DNA of 64,000 bases, taken from NCBI RefSeq assembly GCF_000178855.1, contig NZ_ADVG01000004.1, forward strand, positions 1,116,001 to 1,180,000. The letters are read 5' to 3'. Under the pieces are notes generated by a model. That model had not been told where the DNA came from. It did no database searches and saw only the letters and a list, made by a program, of their open reading frames with translations. Source of the DNA: Ktedonobacter racemifer DSM 44963 (GTDB taxonomy: Bacteria > Chloroflexota > Ktedonobacteria > Ktedonobacterales > Ktedonobacteraceae). How positions within the stretch are numbered: the stretch's first letter is position 1; each line of letters opens with the position of its first letter. This document shows, in pieces, positions 53,902 to 61,360 of the stretch. The translations under genes were made by a program, and so were the position numbers.

Positions 53902-54828
53902 ATGCAACAAGAAGAAATGACTTCCTACCCTAACGAGACCCAGGGCGACAAGCTCACCTATGAAGACATGATGAAACGGCGTCGGATGGAACGTATTGAG
54001 AAGGCTCGCGTGGGCAAGCCCTTCCATGAGCGGGTGATGCTCCTGGGTCTGCGTGCCTGGCTCCTGCTCGGGCCGATTGCCTTTGTCCTGCTGACGGCTG
54101 CGGAAGTGGCCTACATTCTCACGCATCTGGTTGCACCTGGTGATCAGAATGGGCAGACCATCATCTGGGGCGGTGCGCTCTTCATTGAACTGGCCATGAT
54201 GTTTACCACCTTCGGCCTGGGGATCATACGGCAAAAGGTGGCCGAACAGCGAGAGATTTACGGCCATGCGGACCCTTCGCAAGAACGAGCGGTCAAGATT
54301 GGTACGGGCCTCTGGCTCACCTTCGCGCTCATTAACATCATTGGGCAAACCTCGTTCCTCTTGAGTATCGTCCAGTCGACCCATGACCCCAACATGGGGA
54401 TTATGTACCTCTTCGTGGCCTCGCGTGTGATTGGTTTCATCCTGGGTGATGCCGGAACGGCCTTCTTTCTCGGCCAGGTCGATGAGCATGATGTACGGCT
54501 CATGGCTCGGGCGGAACATGAGAAGGGCAAGCTCTATACAGAGCTGGCCGAGGCCGAGGGCAAGCGCAAGCTGCTGGAGGCTGAGGCTGATAGCAAAATC
54601 AAGATGATGGAGATCAAAGTCGAGCAAGAACGCGCTGATGCGGATTTCCTCGCCCAGATCAAGAAACAGGCTTTCACGCGCCTGTTGGAAATGTCGGGTG
54701 GTGCGCCTGGTGGTGCGTTGCCTGCGCCTGGTGCTGACCTGCCGATTACAGGTGAGTTTCAGACCTTGAGCGCTGAGGAGCAAGCGCCTGAGCGTCAACG
54801 GGTGCGCTTCCATCGCCTGGATAAGTAA
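53902..54828 (+). CDS. Four-span membrane protein with cytoplasmic coiled coil
   Basis: A 308-residue protein. A charged N-terminus is followed by about four hydrophobic spans (residues 45-70, 85-110, 130-155, 165-190). A long coiled coil (AEHEKGKLYTELAEAEGKRKLLEAEADSKIKMMEIKVEQE, about 205-260) and a Gly/Pro/Ala tail complete it. AAGGAGTG precedes ATG 53902. It could be a membrane scaffold for replication or transfer. The family is not recognised. Confidence 0.68.
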   Translation: MQQEEMTSYPNETQGDKLTYEDMMKRRRMERIEKARVGKPFHERVMLLGLRAWLLLGPIAFVLLTAAEVAYILTHLVAPGDQNGQTIIWGGALFIELAMMFTTFGLGIIRQKVAEQREIYGHADPSQERAVKIGTGLWLTFALINIIGQTSFLLSIVQSTHDPNMGIMYLFVASRVIGFILGDAGTAFFLGQVDEHDVRLMARAEHEKGKLYTELAEAEGKRKLLEAEADSKIKMMEIKVEQERADADFLAQIKKQAFTRLLEMSGGAPGGALPAPGADLPITGEFQTLSAEEQAPERQRVRFHRLDK

Positions 54829-55222
54829 CAGTTTCTCTTTGAGCGCCACGCGCCAACGGTTCGGCCTGGTGTGTCTGGTTGCGGGGCGCTCATTCTCCCT
54901 CTGGGAGCGCCTTTCTGGTGATTGTTGAGGCATAACAAAAAGGTTATCAATAATGATATTCTCTCAAAGATCAATAGTAAATAACGTGGCTTGCGGTGCG
55001 GTGGGAAGGCATATCGCTAAAACGGGTAAGAGAGTTCACAAACGAAATGAGCAAGGTGATTTTACGTCTGGATGGCCGGGCGTCCGTATGAACGGCTCAG
55101 TGCGATTAAACGGTATATTTGGAGCTCAAAAAGGCACTTTCAAGGCATTTCTGCTTATTTCATCGCTTGGCACTTATTACTTTTGCTTATGGGTTGTTTT
55201 GCCTGAGAAAGGAGGTGATGCG
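54829..55222 (+). other. Gap before the primase gene
   Basis: The primase frame is open upstream as far as 54953, but those codons are AT-rich and unlike the primase. No independent gene is supported. The segment ends in a very strong site, AAAGGAGGTGA (55209-55219). Confidence 0.5.
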
Positions 55223-56203
55223 GTGGCTTTCTCGCGTGATGACCTGGCGGTCCTGGTCAAGACGTGCATCGGGCGGCGCAATGACTATGCTGTCCAGCGG
55301 GAAGATGGCGGGTATCTGCGGGCAGGTCGCGCTATGACCTATGACCTGGTGGCGGCGCACCTGGCCGGGCAGGTCACGCTTGGAACCTATGTCATTGATG
55401 AGCAAGGCAGCTGCCGGTTCGCGGTCCTTGACTCGGATAAACGGGGTGGCCTGGTCGACCTGGTCGGGGTGCAAGAACGGCTTGCCATTGATGGGATAGC
55501 TTCCTCCCTGGAGGCCTCCAGGCGTGGGGGGCACCTGTGGGTGTTCCTGGCCTCGCGGGTGTCTCCCCTCCAGCTCCGGCGCTGGCTCTTGCCGTACTGT
55601 CCCGAGGGGATGGAGTTCTTTCCCAAACAGGATGACGCGCTGGCCGGGCCTGGCTCTCTGGTGCGCCTGCCTCTGGGAGTGCATCGCCTGACAGGCGAAC
55701 GCTATCCCTTTGTGCTCCTGGATCGCTCTGAGGGGTTCCGTCGCCTGGTCCCGGTGGCCTCGGACGTTGGGGCCTCTCTCGCCTGGCTCTCGACGGTTCA
55801 ACGGGTGACGCCGCCCGCGGCGATCACCTCTCCTGAACGCGAACACGCTGGAGACGCGACCAAGAAAAATACCCTTCAAAAAAACGCTGCGGTACTGACC
55901 CGCCCGAGTTCACGCATGACGATTCAACAGTGGTGTGCGCAACAGGACTCAGTGAGCATTATAGGGCGCTATGTGGACCTGAACGCCAAAGGGTTGGGGT
56001 TCTGCCCGTTTGGCTGGCATCACTCGGATGGCAAGGACACACGGCGCTCCTTATGGGTCTATCAGCCCAAAGGCTCCGATCTCTGTTGCTGGTACTGCCA
56101 TGCCTGGCAGCGTGGCGGCTCGGTCTTTGATTTTCTGCGCCTGTATCACGGCCTGGAGGCGCGTGAGTTATGGCGACGCATTCAGGAAGGAGGGACTCTA
56201 TGA
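55223..56203 (+). CDS. AEP-type primase (TOTE-like) with C-terminal CHC2 zinc finger
   Basis: A 326-residue protein from GTG 55223, fixed by AAAGGAGGTGA. The primase core shows FAVLDSD (Asp70/Asp72 metal pair), ASRRGGHLWVF (His104) and EFFPKQDDALAGPGSLVRLPLGVHR, matching the TOTE-type archaeo-eukaryotic primase pattern. After a linker, residues 250-310 (RYVDLNAKGLGFCPFGWHH...DLCCWYCHAW...VFDFLRLYHG) form a DnaG-like CHC2 finger (Cys261, His266, Cys289, Cys292). Combining an AEP core with a DnaG finger is typical of mobile-element primases. It should prime replication of the excised element. It overlaps the next start (ATGA). Confidence 0.85.
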   Translation: MAFSRDDLAVLVKTCIGRRNDYAVQREDGGYLRAGRAMTYDLVAAHLAGQVTLGTYVIDEQGSCRFAVLDSDKRGGLVDLVGVQERLAIDGIASSLEASRRGGHLWVFLASRVSPLQLRRWLLPYCPEGMEFFPKQDDALAGPGSLVRLPLGVHRLTGERYPFVLLDRSEGFRRLVPVASDVGASLAWLSTVQRVTPPAAITSPEREHAGDATKKNTLQKNAAVLTRPSSRMTIQQWCAQQDSVSIIGRYVDLNAKGLGFCPFGWHHSDGKDTRRSLWVYQPKGSDLCCWYCHAWQRGGSVFDFLRLYHGLEARELWRRIQEGGTL

Positions 56204-56664
56204 CAGAAGAGCACACGCTTGGCCGGCTCACTCTCTGGCACCAATACTCTTTAGTGGCACATTTCCAACATATTGGGCGCCTCTTTCTGAGCAATGCGTG
56301 CGATTGCCCTTGCTCATTTTTTCGATCTCTTACTCATAAACAGATGAATAACGTATACAGGGAAAAAAATACACATACATCCTACAACAATTTCATAAAG
56401 GGCCTGATTTCGGAAAATAAAATAACAAAGCCAAAAGATCACAGATGCCGTACTAAAAAACATTCCAATCCAAAAAAGGATGTCCGTTGCTTTCTTCATG
56501 AACATCGGCCTAAAAATCTTTCTCAATTCATTGATGAACTTTTGGCGCTCATTTTCTCACACTTCTTCTCAGCCTACAAGCTAGCTTCGCGCATCACGAA
56601 TACAGTGGCACGTGGTGCTCTTCTGCCATTGCAAGCAAGGAGGTTTGTCTATGGCTCGCTATGA
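56200..56664 (+). CDS. Uncharacterised gene coupled to the primase, 3' part doubtful
   Basis: ATG 56200 overlaps the primase stop and has AGGAAGGAGGG upstream. The first ~40 codons (TEEHTLGRLTLWHQYSLVAHFQHIGRLFL) read as real protein. From about 56320 the frame is AT-rich, basic and without protein character, and it is antisense to a membrane-protein gene. The original gene was probably cut by insertion of the reverse-strand module, leaving a fused tail. Confidence 0.4.
   Translation: MTEEHTLGRLTLWHQYSLVAHFQHIGRLFLSNACDCPCSFFRSLTHKQMNNVYREKNTHTSYNNFIKGLISENKITKPKDHRCRTKKHSNPKKDVRCFLHEHRPKNLSQFIDELLALIFSHFFSAYKLASRITNTVARGALLPLQARRFVYGSL
56314..56526 (-). CDS. Small two-span membrane protein, basic tail (1 of 3)
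   Basis: 70 codons from TTG 56526, or 63 from ATG 56505. Two hydrophobic segments (ILFWIGMFFSTASVIFWLCYFIF and ALYEIVVGCMCIFFPVYVIHLF) and a KRSKK tail. It shares size, layout and strand with 56931-57164 and 57180-57413. Function unknown; small toxins, immunity or entry-exclusion proteins have such shapes. Confidence 0.5.
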   Translation of the reverse strand: MRKIFRPMFMKKATDILFWIGMFFSTASVIFWLCYFIFRNQALYEIVVGCMCIFFPVYVIHLFMSKRSKK

Positions 56665-56884
56665 TGTGGCGCTCTGGTCGCGCTGGCCGGACTACTTCCC
56701 AACCGTCACGGACATTGTTGAAGCTGAACAACCATATGAGGCGATTGAGGTGGTGATGGTGGCGCATGGGTTGGTAAAGGTTGCTCGTGCTGCGGCTCAT
56801 TTGCTTGGGACGACGGATATCTGGCGCTATCGTGCGGTGCAGCTTATGGAGGACGGAATGGTTGGCTTTCCGGTTCATGAGTGA
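56651..56884 (+). CDS. Small conserved-looking soluble protein (77 residues)
   Basis: AAGGAGG stands seven bases before ATG 56651. The product (ARYDVALWSRWPDYFPTVTDIVEAEQPYEAIEVVMVAHGLVKVARAAAHLL) is an acidic alpha/beta protein without a known family. It lies between two leftward membrane-protein genes but is co-directional with the replication genes. Confidence 0.6.
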   Translation: MARYDVALWSRWPDYFPTVTDIVEAEQPYEAIEVVMVAHGLVKVARAAAHLLGTTDIWRYRAVQLMEDGMVGFPVHE

Positions 56885-56930
56885 GGACATGCGGCGGGCG
56901 CGGTACCGTAAGTAAACCGTACCGCGCAAT

Positions 56931-57164
56931 CTACATGGTTGGTTGGTTATTTTTCTTTCTCTTTCTAGCTAGTTGATATTGATAGTTCATTGCTCGTGCT
57001 TGGAGGAAGCTAACGAGATGAACGATAACTTCCATACATATGATGAGAATAACTGCTTTCAGTGGAGACGAGCCAAATCCTATTACGGCTACAGTGGTGA
57101 AAAGGGCGAGGGCGAAAATTTCTCTGATAACACCCATCCGTGTGATCTTGAAATTGACTCGCAT
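56931..57164 (-). CDS. Small two-span membrane protein, basic tail (2 of 3)
   Basis: A 77-residue product with AAAAGGAG before ATG 57164. The hydrophobic segments (IFALALFTTVAVIGFG and AVILIICMEVIVHLVSFL) are followed by a tail RKRKKNNQ. It is separated by 15 bp from the similar gene upstream on the same strand, so the two are co-transcribed. Confidence 0.6.
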   Translation of the reverse strand: MRVNFKITRMGVIREIFALALFTTVAVIGFGSSPLKAVILIICMEVIVHLVSFLQARAMNYQYQLARKRKKNNQPTM

Positions 57165-57179
57165 GTTCTTGTTCTCCTT

Positions 57180-57413
57180 TTACTGATTGTTTTTGTTGGC
57201 TTTGGTCAGTGCATTTATAGTTAGTTTTTGTATTCCTATGCCAGCAAAAAGACATAAATGACACAAACACTCCATTATGAGCGCCAGGAATATTATCTCC
57301 TGTGGAGATGACCTATGTAAGTGGGGGAAAAAACTGATGAAAATGCCAAGTAGAAAGGTGATTTCTATAAGAGCAATGAATATTACGCTTTTAGCGGTTG
57401 GCAAGGTGCGCAT
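57180..57413 (-). CDS. Small two-span membrane protein, basic tail (3 of 3)
   Basis: A 77-residue product with AAAGGAAG upstream of ATG 57413. Segments VIFIALIEITFLLGIFISFF and IIFLALIMECLCHLCLFAGIGI, then a tail KANKNNQ. The pattern MECLCHL matches MEVIVHL in the neighbour (I-x-M-E-x-x-x-H-L), suggesting paralogues. First gene of the leftward pair. Confidence 0.6.
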   Translation of the reverse strand: MRTLPTAKSVIFIALIEITFLLGIFISFFPHLHRSSPQEIIFLALIMECLCHLCLFAGIGIQKLTINALTKANKNNQ

Positions 57414-57450
57414 TTCTTTTTTCTTCCTTTAGATCGGAAAGGAGGCGACT

Positions 57451-58893
57451 ATGAACAAAACTGTAAAAGTGCTTGGGGCCTTTGTGGATACGCTTGTGCT
57501 TAATATATACCAAACCAGGGCAGATTTCCAAGTGATCAAAGGAAGTCTCGATGGTGAGCTTCTTGAGGAGCTAAAGGCTCTGAAGGAAAAAGCACAAGAT
57601 GATGAAGAGCCTGCGGAGTCTCGCTTCGTCTTCTGTGGAGCTCCGTTGCTGATGACGGCCAAGGGCGGTGAGGGCTTTCAGTGGATCTTGAAAAACAAGC
57701 TGCTCACCCTGGCGGTCAATCGGAGCTCCAAGATGCAACTGATCGCGCAGGTGCGGTGCTCCTCTGAGTACCTGTGGAGTGTGCGCGACCTGGGCAAGGT
57801 CGTGCATGAGGTGTTTGGCTTCCTGGTCACCATCTTTGGGCAACGTATCAAGCTGCAAGTCTCGGCCTGCGACCTGGCGGCTGATGTGGTCGGGTTGCAC
57901 CTGGGGACGCTTACAGACGTGAAACGCAATTTTGTGACCCGTGCGCAACTCACTGAAGAGCGGCCACTCTCCGAGGATGGCATGATTGATGGGCCTGATG
58001 GCATTAAGCAACGGTGGGGGCGCATCACGGGCCTCCCGTTTGGTGCTCGCAATGGGCATGTTTCGGCGCTGCTCTACAACAAACAGCATGAGATTAAATA
58101 CAAGTCCAAGGAGAAGGAGTGGTTCTACGACCTGTGGCGCGTGGCGAAAGATGCAGAAACGGGCGAGCCATTGTGGGACGGGGAAGAGGAGGTATGGCGC
58201 GTCGAAATGCGGTTTAAGCGGCCTGCGCTCAATGAAATGAAAGGCGAGGACTTTCACGGGATCGATGATGCCTTTGACCTGGAAGAGCATCTGCCGGGCC
58301 TGTGGGCGTATGCCGTTGGGCACGTTGACGGTGGTGAAGATGGCCTTCCTGATGGCTGGCTGCGCTATGTCATTGCAACGGAGGATACCAACCGCTCGCG
58401 CTGGCCGGTGCATCCTGATTGGGAAGTCATCCAGGGCGCATTTCAACAGAGTGAGGAGCTGGAGGAGTCGGACTATGAACGTGAGGAATGGGAACGGGAA
58501 GAGCCGCTCCAGTTGGTTGATGAGGAGCTGGAGGCCCGGCCCTTCTCTACAGAGAAGAAGAAAGGGCGTCGGCCTGGTCGTCGCATCGTGGCGGCTGCTC
58601 ACCCGGTGGTGCCTGAGTCCTTCACACTCAAACCATACATTCGCCAACGCAAGCGGGAGAAGAACATGCTGCGCCTAATCGCACAAATAGCGGGCTTGCT
58701 CATCACGTTGGAAGCCTGGCGGCAACCCTCGCATGAGGAACGGGATGTCTTCTCTGATCTCTCGGATACGGTGTCTTTTGCCTTCAACCATGTGGAGGAG
58801 TACTACGACGAAAAAGAGCGAGATTTTGAGAAAGAAGTCAAGAAGCGGCGTGTGCTTCTTAGTGTTGTTAAAGAATCTTCTCAGGTCGCATAA
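57451..58893 (+). CDS. Replication initiation factor / MobT-like relaxase (Rep_trans family)
   Basis: A 480-residue protein after AAAGGAGG. The core pattern of Rep_trans/MobT proteins is present: VSACDLAADVVGL (the conserved acidic strand), TGLPFGARNGHVSALLYNKQHEIKYKSKEKEWFYDLW and VWRVEMRFKRPALNEM. A charged linker (about 345-395, rich in Glu then Lys/Arg) and a helical C-terminus follow. Such proteins nick an origin for rolling-circle replication and often for mobilisation of integrative elements. The recombinase gene follows after 12 bp, so replication and integration are co-expressed. Confidence 0.8.
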   Translation: MNKTVKVLGAFVDTLVLNIYQTRADFQVIKGSLDGELLEELKALKEKAQDDEEPAESRFVFCGAPLLMTAKGGEGFQWILKNKLLTLAVNRSSKMQLIAQVRCSSEYLWSVRDLGKVVHEVFGFLVTIFGQRIKLQVSACDLAADVVGLHLGTLTDVKRNFVTRAQLTEERPLSEDGMIDGPDGIKQRWGRITGLPFGARNGHVSALLYNKQHEIKYKSKEKEWFYDLWRVAKDAETGEPLWDGEEEVWRVEMRFKRPALNEMKGEDFHGIDDAFDLEEHLPGLWAYAVGHVDGGEDGLPDGWLRYVIATEDTNRSRWPVHPDWEVIQGAFQQSEELEESDYEREEWEREEPLQLVDEELEARPFSTEKKKGRRPGRRIVAAAHPVVPESFTLKPYIRQRKREKNMLRLIAQIAGLLITLEAWRQPSHEERDVFSDLSDTVSFAFNHVEEYYDEKERDFEKEVKKRRVLLSVVKESSQVA

Positions 58894-58905
58894 AGGAGGT
58901 GTGTT

Positions 58906-60015
58906 ATGAAATATTCTAAGCGTCGCAAGCAAGAGGATAATGCTGCTAGTCTTCAACAAGATATTCAAGAAGCAAAAGAGGTGTCAAGGGCAACGCTTAC
59001 ATTAGATGATGCGCTCAGGATTTTTCTAAGTGCTCAACATGCTTCGGGAAATTCTGGGGCGACACATAAAGATTATCAAATTGCGGTAGGGAATGTATTC
59101 ATCCGCTATATGAAGGAAACTTTAAACCGTGTTTATCTTGAGGAGATAGAGGAGGTAGACATTATTCTCTGGCTCTCACATCTGCGGGAGGCTACAAGTA
59201 AGTTTGGTCGTCCTTATAGTAGTCGCTCAATACAAACGTACTACCGTGATGTAGTTGTATTCTTTAAGTGGTTGGTAGCTCACAAGCATCTTAAGGAAAA
59301 TCCTGCTGAAAATCTAAAACCAGTCAAGACAGAAAAAGCGCTTATTCGTGTCTTTACAGAAGATGAGCTAGTGAGATTAGATGCTGCTTGTGATCGTGCA
59401 CCTAAAGGCAAGTCATTGACTCCTGATGAGCGTAAAGCGTTGTCTTCTCGTGATAGGGCATTTCTCTGGCTGCTTCTTTCTACAGGTATTAGAGTTTCTG
59501 AGGCATGTGGTTTATTGTTTGGTGATATTGAGTGGGATATGGGGATGATTTATGTGAGAGGGAAAGGTGCTAAGGAACGCAAGATACCTTTTGGGAAGAT
59601 AGCACGCCAGCATCTAGATACGTATATTCGTTACTGGCGTGGCGGCACGACTAACCATGATGAGTATGTGTTTCTCAACGCCTGGGGTGCTCCTCTCAGA
59701 AGGTCTGCTGCTGAGTGCATTTTTACCAGACTAAAAAAGATAGCCGGTATTGATGATAAGAGAGTAAGTCCACATACATGCAGACATTGGTTTGCGGTTA
59801 ACGCTATTAAAAATGGAGTGCCTAGTACAGTTTTGCAAGGCTGGCTTGGACACGAAACGCTCGAAATGATTAATACGTATGTGCGTTTGGCGGAACAAGA
59901 TAACAGAGATTTGTATGTACGTTTCTCACCTGTAGATGCCTTGAAGATACATCACACAAGCAAGGATAAGCGTGGGCAATTGCGGGAGTGGCGTAAGTCC
60001 CGAAAAGGTAGGTAG
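58906..60015 (+). CDS. Tyrosine recombinase (integrase)
   Basis: A 369-residue recombinase. The core-binding SAM-like domain spans about 30-130. The catalytic set is complete: Arg196 (STGIRVSEACGL), Lys220 (RGKGAKERK), His290 and Arg293 (SPHTCRHWF), His316 (GWLGHETL) and Tyr325 (MINTYVRL). AAAGGAGG precedes the ATG. Codon use is more AT-rich than in the upstream replication genes. It lies at the right end of the element, as expected beside an attachment site, and should catalyse integration and excision. Confidence 0.93.
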   Translation: MKYSKRRKQEDNAASLQQDIQEAKEVSRATLTLDDALRIFLSAQHASGNSGATHKDYQIAVGNVFIRYMKETLNRVYLEEIEEVDIILWLSHLREATSKFGRPYSSRSIQTYYRDVVVFFKWLVAHKHLKENPAENLKPVKTEKALIRVFTEDELVRLDAACDRAPKGKSLTPDERKALSSRDRAFLWLLLSTGIRVSEACGLLFGDIEWDMGMIYVRGKGAKERKIPFGKIARQHLDTYIRYWRGGTTNHDEYVFLNAWGAPLRRSAAECIFTRLKKIAGIDDKRVSPHTCRHWFAVNAIKNGVPSTVLQGWLGHETLEMINTYVRLAEQDNRDLYVRFSPVDALKIHHTSKDKRGQLREWRKSRKGR

Positions 60016-60047
60016 AACGAATTAAGCTAGCACAATCATATAAATTG

Positions 60048-60090
60048 AGCTCGACTGAGGCATTGATAGTATTAATGTCTCAGTCGAGCT
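60048..60090. terminator. 20-bp hairpin after the integrase
   Basis: AGCTCGACTGAG (60048-60059) and its complement (60079-60090) continue inward with G-T pairs to a 3-nt loop AGT. It lies 33 bp after the integrase stop. Confidence 0.78.
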
Positions 60091-60164
60091 TTGCTGTCAA
60101 TTGGCTTTATAACTGGCTTGAAATAGTGTGCTATTGTGTGGTGTAAGCCTTACTTAATACAGGA

Positions 60165-60719
60165 TTAGTTAATCGCAATAACCCCCAGGGAGAGAAGCAC
60201 ACGTAGCGCCTCTTCGGTGACATTGGCCTGTAAAGGAACCTCCTTCTTCAAGGACTCAATATCCTTGCGGCTGTCAATCGCCTCATAGACGGTCGAAAGC
60301 ATTAACTTCTGCTTCGCGGACCACCCTCGCAAGAGTTCAAGATCCAATGGCGCAATCACTTTCGGCACAGGCGTGTTATATGTGGCATGCTCAAAGGTAT
60401 GCACGGCTTTCGCCGTCGAAGGCGGCGCTGGCAGGGGTGCAAGTTGCCAATCAAAGGGTCCGCGCTCGTCATCCACGGCAGCCAGGATAGTAGCCGAGAT
60501 CGAGTGACGCCGACCCTCCCTGTCCTCAACATAAGAAGAGGTGACCTTCCCCTCAACCAGTTGAATATACCCCTTACACCGACCACGTACACCAGGAACA
60601 TGCTGTAATTCCGCCCGGAGCACACCATTCTTTCGATAGCGCTCAAATAAGGTCAGACTAAAACGCAACCCGACACTTGCATCAATGTGTTCCTTACCCA
60701 TGCCAAACCCTCTAACCAA
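60165..60719 (-). CDS. DUF4388-like protein with C-terminal winged helix
   Basis: Up to 184 residues (ATG 60719, or ATG 60701 for MGKEHID). The N-terminal domain (GVLRAELQHVPGVRGRCKGYIQLVEGKVTSSYVEDREGRR... FDWQLAPLP) matches the layout of the gene at 8495, including the closing aromatic-W. The C-terminal ~50 residues (KQKLMLSTVYEAIDSRKDIESLKKEVPLQANVTEEALRVLLSLGVI) form a helical, winged-helix-like end. Probably a signalling adaptor family found repeatedly in this genome. It lies just outside the integrative element. Confidence 0.55.
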   Translation of the reverse strand: MVRGFGMGKEHIDASVGLRFSLTLFERYRKNGVLRAELQHVPGVRGRCKGYIQLVEGKVTSSYVEDREGRRHSISATILAAVDDERGPFDWQLAPLPAPPSTAKAVHTFEHATYNTPVPKVIAPLDLELLRGWSAKQKLMLSTVYEAIDSRKDIESLKKEVPLQANVTEEALRVLLSLGVIAIN

Positions 60720-61282
60720 AACTGTTCGACACTACTTCGATACATCAAATACCCTTGCTTCAAGCCAAGTATGACATGTAGCAGGCTATCTCTACCCCGT
60801 TAAACAGCCAGACACAACAAAAAGCGCCGCCAGGCGCAAACAACGCCGTCTCACCTGCTAAAATGAATGTAACATATTTGTATATATTAGTCCATTAAAG
60901 AAAAATGAATATTCCTCTTTTATATTCATTCAAAGATCATAAAAGGTTTAAACAGTAACAAGCTATTTCATATTTTTAGAGAATTTACGCTTTTTGATCA
61001 GCCTGCAAAGCCATATCAGAGCAGTCGCGACATTCTCATCTTGAGAATGTCAGCCATTAGCTAGATGTATTTTTTTTCATTTTACGGTGCAGAAGAAGCG
61101 CAATTTTCCCTTTGCAAATAGTAAGAAAGTCATGAGAACAGGTACTTTCTTCAAACTATATTTCATGTAGAAACCGTACTTCTCTTGATGTAACTGCCAA
61201 ACATCTATCCTACAATCCCTTCTGCTGACCTCTGGCCGTGGTATTACTTTCTCTATGAACATTTTGTAACTTGTAGATGGCA
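60720..61282. other. AT-rich intergenic region, no confident gene
   Basis: A 68-codon leftward frame (61077-61283) is open but has no ribosome site and odd composition. The segment upstream of 60719 should hold the promoter of the DUF4388-like gene. A short inverted pair (CATTCTCATC/GAGAATGTC) lies near 61030-61050. Confidence 0.45.
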
Positions 61283-61348
61283 TGACGCTGCTTAAGTACG
61301 CGTTTACATATGCGACGTCATATGTAGACGCGTGCTTGGGCAGCGTCA
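61283..61348. repeat. 30-bp imperfect palindrome (repeat family A, second copy)
   Basis: The arms 61283-61312 and 61319-61348 differ only at positions that can still pair as G-U (TT/CC, T/C, T/C). The stem TGACGCTGCTTAAGTACGCG matches the family member at 34854 (CGACGCTGCTAAAGCACGCG). It lies 12 bp beyond the LacI stop and may serve as its terminator. Confidence 0.82.
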
Positions 61349-61360
61349 GTTGGATACCCT

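Larger units (their letters stand above)
50900..60090. mobile_element. Putative integrative mobilisable element or satellite
   Basis: A block of about 9 kb. It has a tyrosine recombinase at one end (58906-60015), a Rep_trans/MobT-like initiator, an AEP-type primase with a zinc finger, a membrane-anchored lysozyme-like protein, a run of very small genes, and a divergent HTH-GNAT regulator at the other end. No VirB4/VirD4-like ATPase, capsid or terminase gene is seen. Attachment sites were not found, so the limits are approximate: the last hairpin at 60090 and the first iteron pair at 50921 are used as guides. Confidence 0.6.

Noticed and set aside
61077..61283. A 68-codon leftward frame between the DUF4388-like and LacI genes
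   Set aside because: No ribosome site and no recognisable or balanced protein composition; it ends at the edge of the palindromic repeat.
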